A stretch of DNA of 42,356 nt from Streptomyces albipurpureus. GTDB taxonomy: Bacteria > Actinomycetota > Actinomycetes > Streptomycetales > Streptomycetaceae. The DNA lies in NCBI RefSeq assembly GCF_023701525.1, contig NZ_JAMQAW010000025.1, positions 96,468 to 138,823 of the forward strand, given 5' to 3'. Positions within the stretch are counted from its first letter, which is position 1; each line of letters begins with the position of its first letter. The notes beneath the pieces were generated by a model. The model saw only the letters and a list, made by a program, of their open reading frames with translations, was not told where the DNA came from and did not search any database. The translations under genes and the position numbers were made by a program. Of this stretch, positions 34,774 to 42,356 are shown in pieces.

Positions 34774-34819
34774 ACGGCCCTGATCGCACCCGCCGCGAGC
34801 GGTGTGCGACCAGGGCCGT
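34774..34819. terminator. Terminator after the methyltransferase gene
   Basis: A 16-bp stem with one A/C mismatch (34774-34789 with 34804-34819) and a 14-base loop lies 40 bp beyond the end of the minus-strand methyltransferase gene. Confidence 0.75.
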
Positions 34820-34859
34820 TGTGTCAGCCGACCGGCGACTTGCCGGAAATCAGGGCGGA

Positions 34860-35672
34860 TCAGCCTATCCGGGCGACGCCACCCCACTCAAGCCACTCAT
34901 GGGTCTGCTGAACGGGCGCGAGATCGTTGTCCGGCCGCCAGGTGGAGACCTCGGCGAGTCCGGGGCTGAGGATGTCGAATCCATCGAAGTAGGCCGCGAC
35001 CTCCCGCTGTTCACGCACCCGGCCCCAGTGGCCGCCGGTGGCCTCGGCCATGAAGTCCGTGACGAACTTGCGGATCTCGGGGCGGTCACTGACGAGTTGG
35101 CAGACGACCAGGAAGCTACCGGGCACCAACTTCTCCGCGACCCGTCGGATCAAGGCGGCCGGATCGTCCTCGTCCGGGATGCAGTGCATCACCGAGACGA
35201 AGAGCGCTGCGACGGGCTGCCGGAAGTCAATGAGCCGGGTAGTCTCCTCATGGCCGAAGATGCCGTCGGTGTCACGCATATCAGCCTGGATGACCGCGGT
35301 GCGGTCATTCTCGTTGAGCAGGGCACGGCCGTGGGCCAGCACGATCGGATCGTTGTCGACGTACACGACCCTCGACTCGGGGGCGATGGCCTGGGCGACC
35401 TGGTGGACGTTGTCCTGGGTGGGCAGGCCGGAACCGTGGTCGATGAACTGGCGTATGCCGTGTTCACTGGCGAGCAGCCGCACCACCCGCTGGAGGAAGC
35501 GGCGGTTGTTCACCGCCAGTTCCTTGGTGCTGGGCACCTGCTTCAGCAGCTCTTCGCATGCTTCGCGATCCGACTCGTAGTTGTCGCTACCCCCCAGGTA
35601 GTAGTCGTACATCCGAGCCACGCTCGGCACAGTCGTGTCAATGGCGTCCGGGCGCCATGACTCCCCACGCAT
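34860..35672 (-). CDS. SAM-dependent methyltransferase, DUF574 family
   Basis: A 270-residue protein of the actinobacterial DUF574 (Methyltransf_19-type) family. It starts with the hallmark WRPDAIDTTVPSVARMYDYYLGG, then shows the SAM-binding motif I FIDHGSGLPT (77-86) and an acidic VYVDNDP (103-109). The ATG at 35672 with GAGGG upstream matches family starts; the open frame further upstream (121 codons) does not look coding. Streptomyces genomes carry many copies, often near XRE regulators as here. The substrate is unknown. I see no link to the siderophore, whose N-methylations are supplied inside the NRPS. Confidence 0.9.
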   Translation of the reverse strand: MRGESWRPDAIDTTVPSVARMYDYYLGGSDNYESDREACEELLKQVPSTKELAVNNRRFLQRVVRLLASEHGIRQFIDHGSGLPTQDNVHQVAQAIAPESRVVYVDNDPIVLAHGRALLNENDRTAVIQADMRDTDGIFGHEETTRLIDFRQPVAALFVSVMHCIPDEDDPAALIRRVAEKLVPGSFLVVCQLVSDRPEIRKFVTDFMAEATGGHWGRVREQREVAAYFDGFDILSPGLAEVSTWRPDNDLAPVQQTHEWLEWGGVARIG

Positions 35673-36167
35673 CCAGCCCTCACCCGCGTTTCTTGAACAG
35701 GAGCTACAGGGCGACCATGCTAGGGAGAGGGTGCTCCCCCGGATAGGCCATCCGGTAAGGACGGAGTCCGCGACACTCCTTTTCGGCCACGTTCGCACAG
35801 GCTTCCGGAGACGGTTTCCCCCACGGCAACCCAAAGACCTCGCGCACGGCAGCGGATGTAGCCCAGTTCGTACCGTTCCTCCTGGGGGCGGCTCTCGGGG
35901 TTCCCGAGGATCGGCCTCACAGCCGACTGTTGATCTTGGCCGATATCTCGGCACCTGCCTCAGCCGCACCACCCGGACTCGCGAGGCCGGAAGTGCCGAG
36001 CCCCCGATCAGGGGGGTGGTTGAACGTTTCGCCAATCGTAGCTTAGGCTTACCTAAGTCGATCAGCGCCGCACTGTTCCGTCATGTCCGACATGGCGTGT
36101 TTACGGGTGGGGTGGCCATCCGGACCACGCCGGATCGACCCACACACCAACTCCATGAGGAACATCC
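35673..36167. other. 495-bp intergenic region with iron-regulated promoter
   Basis: It separates the methyltransferase from the second uptake operon. The right end holds iron box 6. On the minus strand a 66-codon frame (35920-35720, GTG start) begins with GC-rich third positions but lacks a ribosome site, later contains a TTA codon and has no recognised motif; it may be a gene remnant. Nothing else is recognisable. Confidence 0.5.
36038..36056. promoter_or_regulatory. Iron box 6, second uptake operon
   Basis: GTAGCTTAGGCTTACCTAA keeps the right 14 bases of the DmdR/IdeR consensus with one mismatch, while the left end is weaker. It lies 111 bp upstream of the binding-lipoprotein start and predicts iron repression of the operon. 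Confidence 0.8.
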
Positions 36168-37214
36168 ATGCTCGGGTTCACTCGCGTGCGTCGTCGCACG
36201 CTCGCCGCCGCGGCCACCGCCACGGCCGTTGTCCTCACCATTGGTGGTTGCTCATCATCCGACGAGGGCGACAAGAAGGCCGCTGGCACCGAGAAGAGCG
36301 GCGGCGCGTTCCCGGTCTCGATCAAGAGCGCACTGGGTACGGCGGAGATCACCGAGCAGCCGAAGCGTGTCGTCACGCTGGGCCAGGGCTCTACCGAGAC
36401 GGCCATCGCCCTGGGGCACACCCCGGTGGGCATCGAGAGCTACCCCTGGGGCAGCGACAAGACCGGATACCTCCCCTGGATTCATGAGGCGGTGACCAAG
36501 GCGGGCGACAAGCTGCCCAAGCAGTTCACCGGTGGCGAGGAGATCGACTTCGAAGCGATCACCGAGCTGGAGCCGGATGTCATCCTCGCGCCGTGGTCGG
36601 GCGTCACACAGAAGCAGTACGACATCCTGAAGGACATCGCCCCCACGGTCGCCTACCCCGATCTGCCGTGGAGCACCAACTGGGACCAGCAGATCGGCAT
36701 CATCGCCAAGGCTCTGGGCAAGCCGGACGACGCGAAGAAGCTCACGAACACCATCGAGAAGCAGCTGGCCGACGCGGCCAAGACCCGGCCGAACTACAAG
36801 GACCTCACGTTCTCGTACGTCTACAACACCGGCCCCGGCACTCTCGGTGTGTTCCAGGCCGAAGAGCAGCGGGTGAAGATGGTCTCCTCGCTGGGTCTCA
36901 CCGTGGACCCGGTGGTGAACACCTTCAAGGAGACCGAGGGCACGGACTCGGCGCTCATCGGTCTGGAGAACGCGGAGAAGCTCAAGGACAGCGATCTGAT
37001 CTTCACGTTCTACAGCGATGACAAGAACCGCAAGGAGATCGAGTCCCAGCCCCTGTACAAGGCCATCCCGGCAATCCAGAAGGGTGCCGTCGTGGTCGGC
37101 GACAACAACCCGTTTGTGACGGCGTCCTCGATCATCAACCCGCTGACCGTGCCGTGGGTGATCGACCGCTATCTGCCGCTGATCGACAAGGCCGTCGTCG
37201 CCGCGGGCAAGTAG
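36168..37214 (+). CDS. Ferric-siderophore-binding lipoprotein (ABC importer)
   Basis: A 348-residue extracytoplasmic binding protein. The signal peptide has RRRTLAAAATATAVV, which could be read by the Tat route, and a lipobox IGGC with lipidated C28, then a charged linker and the FecB-like fold (QPKRVVTLGQGSTETAIALG, ITELEPDVILAPWSG). GAGGAA precedes the ATG. It is first in an operon with two permeases, with 13 bp to the next gene. It is clearly distinct in sequence from the binding lipoprotein at 25.1-26.2 kb, so the two probably differ in ligand preference, for example own siderophore versus a foreign one. Confidence 0.95.
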   Translation: MLGFTRVRRRTLAAAATATAVVLTIGGCSSSDEGDKKAAGTEKSGGAFPVSIKSALGTAEITEQPKRVVTLGQGSTETAIALGHTPVGIESYPWGSDKTGYLPWIHEAVTKAGDKLPKQFTGGEEIDFEAITELEPDVILAPWSGVTQKQYDILKDIAPTVAYPDLPWSTNWDQQIGIIAKALGKPDDAKKLTNTIEKQLADAAKTRPNYKDLTFSYVYNTGPGTLGVFQAEEQRVKMVSSLGLTVDPVVNTFKETEGTDSALIGLENAEKLKDSDLIFTFYSDDKNRKEIESQPLYKAIPAIQKGAVVVGDNNPFVTASSIINPLTVPWVIDRYLPLIDKAVVAAGK

Positions 37215-37227
37215 GCGCACCCGACAG

Positions 37228-38259
37228 ATGACGACTGTCACTCAGCTCCCGCCGGGCAGTACCACGCGCAGTGGTACTGCTCGGCGTGCGTATGCGCTGG
37301 TCATCGGAGTGGCCCTCCTGGCGCTCGCCCTCTTTGCGAGCGTGATGTTCGGCAGCCGGACGACCTCTTTCAGCGATGTGGTCGATGTGCTGTCCGGTAC
37401 GGCCGGCCAACAGGTCACGACAGTGATCGAAAGCCGCTACCCCCGGACCGCGCTCGGTGTGCTGGCCGGTCTCGCGCTCGCCGTCGCGGGCACGCTGATG
37501 CAGGGCGTCACCCGCAACTCGCTGGCCGAACCGGGACTCCTGGGAATCAACGCGGGAGCGAGTGCGAGCATCGTCACCGCGACCGCCTTCTGGGGAGCCA
37601 CCGGCAACTCCGCCACCATGTGGTGGGCGCTGCCGGGAGCACTGGTCGCCGGGATCGCCGTCCAGGCCATCGGTTCGGTGGGTTCCAGCAAGAGCCAGGT
37701 CCGACTGGTGCTGGCGGGCGCGGTGCTCTCGGCGATGCTGATGGCGTACATCCAGGCGGTCACCCTGAGCAAGCCGCAGGTGTTCGACAGCTACCGGTAC
37801 TGGGTGGTCGGCGCGCTCGGCGGCCGGGACTTCGACGTCTTCATGGCGATGCTTCCGTTCACCGTCGTCGGTCTCGTCCTCGCCGTGGTGTTGGGTCAGA
37901 GCCTGAACGCCCTGGCGCTCGGTGACGCGACCGCTGCCTCGCTCGGCGCCAACCCGTGGTTGGTCCGTGGGGCGGGCTTGGTCGCGGCCACACTGCTCAG
38001 CGCGGCCGCGACGGCCGCGGTCGGTCCGATCGCCTTTGTCGGTCTCGCCGTGCCCCATGTCGTACGGGCCGTGGTGGGAGTGGACTTTCGCTGGCAGATC
38101 GCGTTCTCAGCGATCGCGGGACCCACGCTGCTGCTGGCCGCTGATGTCGTCGGGCGGGTGGTGATGCGGCCCCAGGAACTGATGGTGGGGGTGGTGACCG
38201 CCTTCATCGGCGCTCCCGCGTTGCTCGTCGCCGTACGCAGAATGAGGGGGAACGCATGA
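37228..38259 (+). CDS. Ferric-siderophore ABC importer permease (FecCD family)
   Basis: A 343-residue polytopic membrane protein, one half of the second permease. Family motifs include RYPRTALGVLAGLALAVAGT, TRNSLAEPGLLGINAGAS, the ATPase-contact region GPIAFVGLAVPHVVR and QELMVGVVTAFIGAP. It lies between the binding lipoprotein and the second permease and its stop overlaps the next start (ATGA), so the three are co-transcribed and coupled. Confidence 0.95.
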   Translation: MTTVTQLPPGSTTRSGTARRAYALVIGVALLALALFASVMFGSRTTSFSDVVDVLSGTAGQQVTTVIESRYPRTALGVLAGLALAVAGTLMQGVTRNSLAEPGLLGINAGASASIVTATAFWGATGNSATMWWALPGALVAGIAVQAIGSVGSSKSQVRLVLAGAVLSAMLMAYIQAVTLSKPQVFDSYRYWVVGALGGRDFDVFMAMLPFTVVGLVLAVVLGQSLNALALGDATAASLGANPWLVRGAGLVAATLLSAAATAAVGPIAFVGLAVPHVVRAVVGVDFRWQIAFSAIAGPTLLLAADVVGRVVMRPQELMVGVVTAFIGAPALLVAVRRMRGNA

Positions 38260-39392
38260 CGGCGCGGCACAGTGGCACACCAGCCCCGCGGAAGCAGCCC
38301 ACCGGCAGCGGGGGAGGCGACTGTGCGCGCGGCACGTCCCGACCGGCCCCGCATTCCACCGCACCTCGGGGATTTCTCCAGGTGGGAGGGGTGGTGGCGG
38401 TCCCCCTTCGGCGAGTGTCCCTCATCACGGCCGTCGTCCTGCTGGTGCTGACCGCCGCTGTGGCGATCGTCACCCTCTCGCTCGGCCGGCTGGGCATTCC
38501 GCTGGCCGAACTCGGTGAGGCGGTTTCCGGTGGGGCGAAGGGCAAGAACGCCTTCGTCTTCGAGCGACTCCGCGGCCCTCGGCTCGTCGTCGCACTCGGA
38601 ACCGGGTGCGCGCTCGGTCTGTCGGGTGCGTTGTTCCAGTCGGCGACCCGCAACCCGCTGGGCAGTCCTGATGTGATCGGGCTGGGCGCTGGGGCTGGCG
38701 CGGGGGCGGCGTTTGCCGCGCTGATGCTGCCGGGAACCGTACCGGTAGCGGTGGGCGCGCTCGTGGGAGGTGTACTGGCGATGACGCTGGTCTATGTCTC
38801 CACGGGGACCGGCTTCCGCAATCCCGCGCGGTTGGTCGTGGCCGGTATCGGTGTTGCCGCGATCTGCACCGCGGTCACGCAGTACGTCGTGTACGCCATG
38901 GAACGGGACAAGGCTTCCGCTCTGATGTCGTATGTCAACGGCAGCCTGTCGGCGCGGTCCTGGGATGACGCGACGACCATCTGGCTCGTGATGCTCTGCG
39001 CCGCCCCGCTGACCGCCCTGATCGCACGGCGTCTGTCCATCAGTGAGATGGGCGACGACATCGCGCAAGGGCTGGGGTCGAACCCGAAGAACACCAAGAC
39101 CTTCGCCGTCGTCCTCGCCATCGTGCTCTCGGCGGGTGCGGTCAGCGTGGCGGGTCCCATCGCGTTCATCGCGTTGACCGCGCCTCAGATCGCCAAGCGG
39201 ATCACCCGGGTACCGGGGCCCCATCTGCTGCTTTCCGCGCTCACCGGGGCGCTGCTCCTCGTACTGGCTGACCTGTGCGCACAGCAGCTCCCGCTCTTTG
39301 AGAACCTTCCGGTCGGCATCTACACCATGGCCATCGGCGGCGCGTACCTCGGATATCTGCTGGTCAGGGAACGGCGAAAGGGAACGCTGTAG
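38256..39392 (+). CDS. Ferric-siderophore ABC importer permease (FecCD family)
   Basis: The 378-residue partner of the preceding permease. About 50 hydrophilic residues precede the first membrane segment, longer than usual; a start nearer VAVPLRRVSLITAVV is possible, but the ATGA overlap supports the given ATG. Motifs include RGPRLVVALGTGCALGLSGA, TRNPLGSPDVIGLGAGAG and GPIAFIALTAPQIAKR. The operon ends here without an ATPase gene, unlike standard FecBCDE sets, so energy must come from an ATPase encoded elsewhere. Confidence 0.94.
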   Translation: MTARHSGTPAPRKQPTGSGGGDCARGTSRPAPHSTAPRGFLQVGGVVAVPLRRVSLITAVVLLVLTAAVAIVTLSLGRLGIPLAELGEAVSGGAKGKNAFVFERLRGPRLVVALGTGCALGLSGALFQSATRNPLGSPDVIGLGAGAGAGAAFAALMLPGTVPVAVGALVGGVLAMTLVYVSTGTGFRNPARLVVAGIGVAAICTAVTQYVVYAMERDKASALMSYVNGSLSARSWDDATTIWLVMLCAAPLTALIARRLSISEMGDDIAQGLGSNPKNTKTFAVVLAIVLSAGAVSVAGPIAFIALTAPQIAKRITRVPGPHLLLSALTGALLLVLADLCAQQLPLFENLPVGIYTMAIGGAYLGYLLVRERRKGTL

Positions 39393-39420
39393 CGGAGTAC
39401 GGAGACGGAGTACGAAGGTG

Positions 39421-39450
39421 GGCGCCCGTCCCGGTCGGCTGGGCGGCGCC
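39421..39450. terminator. Possible terminator after the second uptake operon
   Basis: GGCGCC at 39421-39426 can pair with GGCGCC at 39445-39450, with a further CCC/GGG inside after a bulge. It lies 28 bp after the permease stop. Weak compared with the other hairpins of the window. Confidence 0.35.
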
Positions 39451-39551
39451 TGTGTGTGTTCGGCTGCACCGGTGATGGGCGGCGGCCACAGGCGATCCCT
39501 GCCCGAAGGGGTCGTCGCCCTCAGGTGCGGCGTCGCTGTGTGCCGGTTTCG

Positions 39552-40490
39552 TCAGTGGCCGCCGAGCACCCGATCGGCGTTGGCCAGTTGAGTACGAATG
39601 TCCGCGGCGATCGCGGCCAGTTCGGGCTTCTTCTCCCTCATGACCCGCCGCTGATAGTCCGCATCCACGGCGGACCACACCCCGACGACATTGGTGTCCC
39701 TCTTGCACGACACATCCCTGCGCGCCAGCGCGATCTCCGCCGGGCCCGCGGTGTCGGTCTGGTACAGGGGTGATCTTCCAGGAGCCCGGGTCGGATCGGC
39801 ATAGTCGTAGCCGTACCGCTGCATACAGCGCGACCACGCCCCGAAGACGGCGGTCACCCGGGGGTCACGCTGTGACTGCTGATAACTACCGATGTTGATG
39901 GCACCGACGAGTTCCCGATTGCCGATCTTGTCTGGGGAGCCGGAGAGTGCGGCGGTTGCCTCCCCCAGACATCCCCCGCGAGGCAGCGCTCGCCCGCTGT
40001 CGTCCTGCTGCGCCGGGGTGCCGTCTTCGTTGAGTCCGGTCGCGACGAGCATATGGGCCGGTGCGGGCGTGGGCCCGGCTGCCACCTTGCTCTTGACCTG
40101 CTTCTGGGGTGACCCGGGAGCGGGATGGTAGCCGTGCCGGGATGCGGCCACGGCGTCGGTGAGACCGTATCGGTGTGCCGTGTTGGCGGGATTGCGCGTT
40201 CCGGTGTCCGGTGGCGCTGACTTCGGCACGGGCCAGGGGTGGCCGAAGCGCCGCATGCAGGAGGCTGTCAGTACCGCCCGTGCCTGGAGCAGCCGCGCGA
40301 CCTGACGGTCGGTGAAGAGATAGGGCTCGATGGGCAGTACGAGGGAGTCGACCGACAGCAGGGTGGGAAATTCGCGCAGGCTGGGTGGGCGCTGCTGCTG
40401 GCCCGGTGACCGATCACCCGGAGCGCAACCCACGGCGGTGGCGAACAGGAGGACCAAGGCCGCAAGCGTGCGCTTGCTGAGCGGGTTCAT
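39552..40490 (-). CDS. Lipoprotein of unknown function
   Basis: A 312-residue exported protein: signal peptide with lipobox AVGC and lipidated C22, then a Pro/Gln-rich linker. The mature part has few cysteines, with paired motifs SCMRRFGHPW and RCMQRYGYDYADP that look like two related half-repeats around a C-M-x-R-(F/Y)-G core. No known domain is recognised. I chose the ATG at 40490, with GGGGAG upstream, because it gives the signal peptide directly. It follows the I36-like gene on the same strand, but a strong hairpin separates the two. Confidence 0.85.
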   Translation of the reverse strand: MNPLSKRTLAALVLLFATAVGCAPGDRSPGQQQRPPSLREFPTLLSVDSLVLPIEPYLFTDRQVARLLQARAVLTASCMRRFGHPWPVPKSAPPDTGTRNPANTAHRYGLTDAVAASRHGYHPAPGSPQKQVKSKVAAGPTPAPAHMLVATGLNEDGTPAQQDDSGRALPRGGCLGEATAALSGSPDKIGNRELVGAINIGSYQQSQRDPRVTAVFGAWSRCMQRYGYDYADPTRAPGRSPLYQTDTAGPAEIALARRDVSCKRDTNVVGVWSAVDADYQRRVMREKKPELAAIAADIRTQLANADRVLGGH

Positions 40491-40556
40491 CGCGGCTCCC
40501 CTTCTGCGACCTGCTTGAGGCAACCGGCCCGGTGCCCAGGCCGTGGTGGTGCGGGT

Positions 40557-40582
40557 GCCCGCCCGTGTGCACACGGGCGGGC
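40557..40582. terminator. Perfect-palindrome terminator after the I36-like gene
   Basis: A 26-bp perfect palindrome (13-bp arms, centre GTGCAC) lies 25 bp after the end of the I36-like gene on the minus strand and 67 bp before the lipoprotein start. Confidence 0.85.
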
Positions 40583-40606
40583 AGTACGGTGACTACCTCC
40601 TGCCTC

Positions 40607-41056
40607 CTACCTCCACCAGCCGAGTGAGGCGTTGTTGTTGCGCACTCCGTTGTTGAGCGCGCGGGAGTCACCCGGGTAGAAGTCGTCGTACGGAGCCGCG
40701 CCGCTCGCGTTCTGGTTCTCGTTGTAGTAGATGCGTGCGACCCAGGTGCCGTCGTTGTTCCAGGCACGGTTGACGTTGTTCTTGACCCGCAGGCCATGGC
40801 CTTCCCCGCCGGCGGCGAAGGTGTGTCCGGCGAAGTCGTTCACCGCGCCCCCGTACTTGCTCCAGGAACTGTTGGCGGACGCGCTGTAGTACAGGTAGAT
40901 GTTCCCGTCCCAGGCCGCTGCCCGCTCGGCCCCAGGGGCCTCGGATACCGCTGCGGGCTCAGAAGCGGAAGCAGGTCCGGTAGCCAGAACGGCCGTTGTC
41001 GCGAGCAGCGCCGCTGCGGTTGCGAGTGCCCCAACGGTACGACGTACAGATGTCAT
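40607..41056 (-). CDS. Small secreted protein, peptidase inhibitor family I36-like
   Basis: A 149-residue secreted protein. A Sec signal peptide (RR, hydrophobic core, ASA cleavage near residue 32) precedes a mature part rich in Asn, Tyr and Trp: GNIYLYYSASANSSWSKYGG, VKNNVNRAWNN, ARIYYNEN and a closing NNNASLGWWR. This pattern fits the I36 inhibitor (Streptomyces metalloproteinase inhibitor-like) group, although the cysteines of the classical inhibitor are absent, so activity is uncertain. GGAGG precedes the ATG. Confidence 0.8.
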   Translation of the reverse strand: MTSVRRTVGALATAAALLATTAVLATGPASASEPAAVSEAPGAERAAAWDGNIYLYYSASANSSWSKYGGAVNDFAGHTFAAGGEGHGLRVKNNVNRAWNNDGTWVARIYYNENQNASGAAPYDDFYPGDSRALNNGVRNNNASLGWWR

Positions 41057-41274
41057 GGATTTCCTCCGTTGCCGGGGTGAAGACAGACGCCGTCGGCAGC
41101 CTCCGGCCCACCCCGTGGTGCTTGGCTCCCACGCTAGGACGCGTCCGATGGAGGTGAAATAAATTTCGGTCCTGGCCGAAGGTCACCAGATGGCGGAATA
41201 GGCACTACCGCCGGGGACACCGAGCCGGAACAGTAAGACGCCTGGGTAGGCAGCCTTTTCACGGGGGTACGTTC
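41057..41274. other. Divergent intergenic region
   Basis: Holds the promoters of the I36-like gene and the winged-helix regulator. A short inverted repeat, GAAAT-AA-ATTTC (41156-41167), stands out as AT-rich against the background and could be an operator for the regulator. No iron box is present. Confidence 0.4.
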
Positions 41275-42303
41275 GTGCTGCGCATCCACTTCAGTGCGGA
41301 GGATCTCGGTCGGATCCGTCTTGCACCAGGACCTGATCCCGCGTGGGAAACACTGCTGAGCATTCATGTCCTGGGCAGCTACGACAACGATATCGGGATG
41401 CTCGGCTGGCGTACTCGAATGCGGGGTTCACTCGATCCCGCGGCCCGACCGCTGCTGCGCCTGGCCCCGCCTCGCGGCTACTCACCGGATTTCCTGACGC
41501 CGGCCGGCGGTACCACCTGTGTCGAAAGCGGAATCGAAGCGATTCTGTCGACCCCTCGTACACAGCTTCGTACAGATCTCGCCACGCTCGGCGCGGAACA
41601 GAAGCTTCCGTCGTGGGCGGAGGCACTGGCACAGGGCGATCCGGGGGCACTCAGGGGTTTGGGGTCAGCGCTGAGGCGGTACCACCGGCAGGCCCTGCGT
41701 CCGTACTGGGCGCAGATCCAGTCCGCGGTGGACGCCGAGCGGTCGGCCCGGGCCAAGGCCTTCCTGGCCGGTGGTACCGATGGGCTCCTGGGAAGTCTGC
41801 ATCCGACCGTGCGCTGGAAGGCACCCGTGCTGGAGGTCGACTACCCATCGCGGCAGGACCTGTTCCTCCAGGGGCGTGGGCTGCTCCTGGTGCCTTCGTA
41901 TTTCTGTCGGAACATGCCGATCACACTCCGGGACAGATCGCTCGCGCCCATGCTGGTCTATCCGATCAACCGGGACACCAGAGCGCTGACACTGGACCAG
42001 ACCGCATACGCGCCGGGCGCCGACACCTTGGCACGCCTACTCGGCCGCACCCGCGCGGCCACCCTTCTGATGATCGCGGACTCCGAGAACGCCACGGGCA
42101 ACGAGATCGCCCGCCGACTCGATATCTCGCCAGCCTCGGCCAGTGAGCATGCGACCGTGCTGCGTGACGCGGGGCTGATCGGGAGCCTGCGGGTAGGGAA
42201 CACCATTCGCCATGCTCTGACACCCCTCGGGGTGGAGTTGCTGGAGGGGCGCCTCCCAGCGGTTCTGGGCCCGCGGACCCAACAGCGGGCGAACTGCTCC
42301 TGA
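41275..42303 (+). CDS. Winged-helix (ArsR-type) transcriptional regulator
   Basis: A 342-residue protein with a DNA-binding winged helix at the C-terminus (about 253-330: TRAATLLMIADSENATGNEIARRLDISPASASEHATVLRDAGL) and a long N-terminal part of unknown role (1-250), typical of the large ArsR-like regulators of Streptomyces. The start is GTG with GGGGG upstream. It diverges from the I36-like gene, which may be its target. There is no link to iron in its promoter. Confidence 0.87.
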   Translation: MLRIHFSAEDLGRIRLAPGPDPAWETLLSIHVLGSYDNDIGMLGWRTRMRGSLDPAARPLLRLAPPRGYSPDFLTPAGGTTCVESGIEAILSTPRTQLRTDLATLGAEQKLPSWAEALAQGDPGALRGLGSALRRYHRQALRPYWAQIQSAVDAERSARAKAFLAGGTDGLLGSLHPTVRWKAPVLEVDYPSRQDLFLQGRGLLLVPSYFCRNMPITLRDRSLAPMLVYPINRDTRALTLDQTAYAPGADTLARLLGRTRAATLLMIADSENATGNEIARRLDISPASASEHATVLRDAGLIGSLRVGNTIRHALTPLGVELLEGRLPAVLGPRTQQRANCS

Positions 42304-42339
42304 CCCCGGTCGGTACAGCCGGGGCCAGGGGCCGGGGTC
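42302..42339. terminator. Possible terminator after the winged-helix gene
   Basis: GACCCCGG (42302-42309) can pair with CCGGGGTC (42332-42339), and its inner part also with CCGGGG at 42319-42324, so two alternative hairpins can form right at the stop codon. Confidence 0.5.
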
Positions 42340-42356
42340 GCGGGGCATCGGCGCCT

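Noticed and set aside
35720..35920. Minus-strand frame of 66 codons before the second uptake operon
   Set aside because: No Shine-Dalgarno, a TTA codon and declining third-position GC towards the end; at best a remnant.
1..42356. tRNA, rRNA, CRISPR arrays, transposases, attachment sites
   Set aside because: No spaced repeat array, cloverleaf-like tRNA sequence, transposase motif or att-like direct repeats were noticed; all long stretches are explained by the genes listed.

Overview
The window is high-GC DNA with strong GC bias at third codon positions. It carries actinobacterial gene families (an anti-sigma-type ATPase next to a DUF397/Scr1-type XRE pair, a DUF574-type SAM methyltransferase, a secreted I36-like inhibitor) and DtxR/DmdR-type iron boxes. 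Together these point to a Streptomyces chromosome. The main content, about 0.2 to 39.4 kb, is a hydroxamate siderophore locus.

Left part (0.2-5.6 kb): an ornithine N5-monooxygenase and a hydroxyornithine formyltransferase diverge from a shared iron box. A three-gene uptake operon on the minus strand (permease, permease, ATPase) follows. Centre (5.7-25.1 kb): one giant NRPS of 6354 residues and its MbtH-like partner, ending at an 18-bp hairpin terminator. The NRPS reads C(remnant)-A-MT-T / C-A-T / C-A-MT-T / C-A-T / C-A-T-E with no thioesterase. Selectivity residues give an acyl-hydroxyornithine-like code, serine, an Orn-type code (DMENLGLINK) and two codes I do not recognise but expect to be ornithine-like. 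The predicted product is a pentapeptide tris-hydroxamate with two N-methylated residues, in the style of scabichelin/turgichelin.

Right of the NRPS (25.1-30.7 kb, minus strand): a siderophore-binding lipoprotein, a heterodimeric exporter-type ABC transporter whose second half has a degenerate nucleotide-binding domain, and an iron-boxed gene for an unusual protein with two tandem helix-turn-helix-like repeats. A YtcJ-type amidohydrolase diverges from the last of these across a near-consensus iron box.

Between 32.6 and 35.7 kb lies a regulatory island unrelated to iron: an anti-sigma-type ATPase, DUF397, an XRE regulator and a DUF574-type methyltransferase. Its divergent promoter holds three ATTGCA repeats at an exact 12-bp pitch. 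At 36.0-39.4 kb a second uptake operon (iron box, binding lipoprotein, two permeases) lacks an ATPase. The right end holds a lipoprotein of unknown role, the I36-like secreted protein and a winged-helix regulator.

How it works together (inference): under iron limitation the DmdR/IdeR-type repressor leaves six boxes. Monooxygenase and formyltransferase supply hydroxyornithine and formyl-hydroxyornithine, the NRPS/MbtH pair assembles the peptide, the ABC heterodimer probably exports it, and two binding proteins with two permease pairs bring the ferric complex back, possibly sharing one ATPase.
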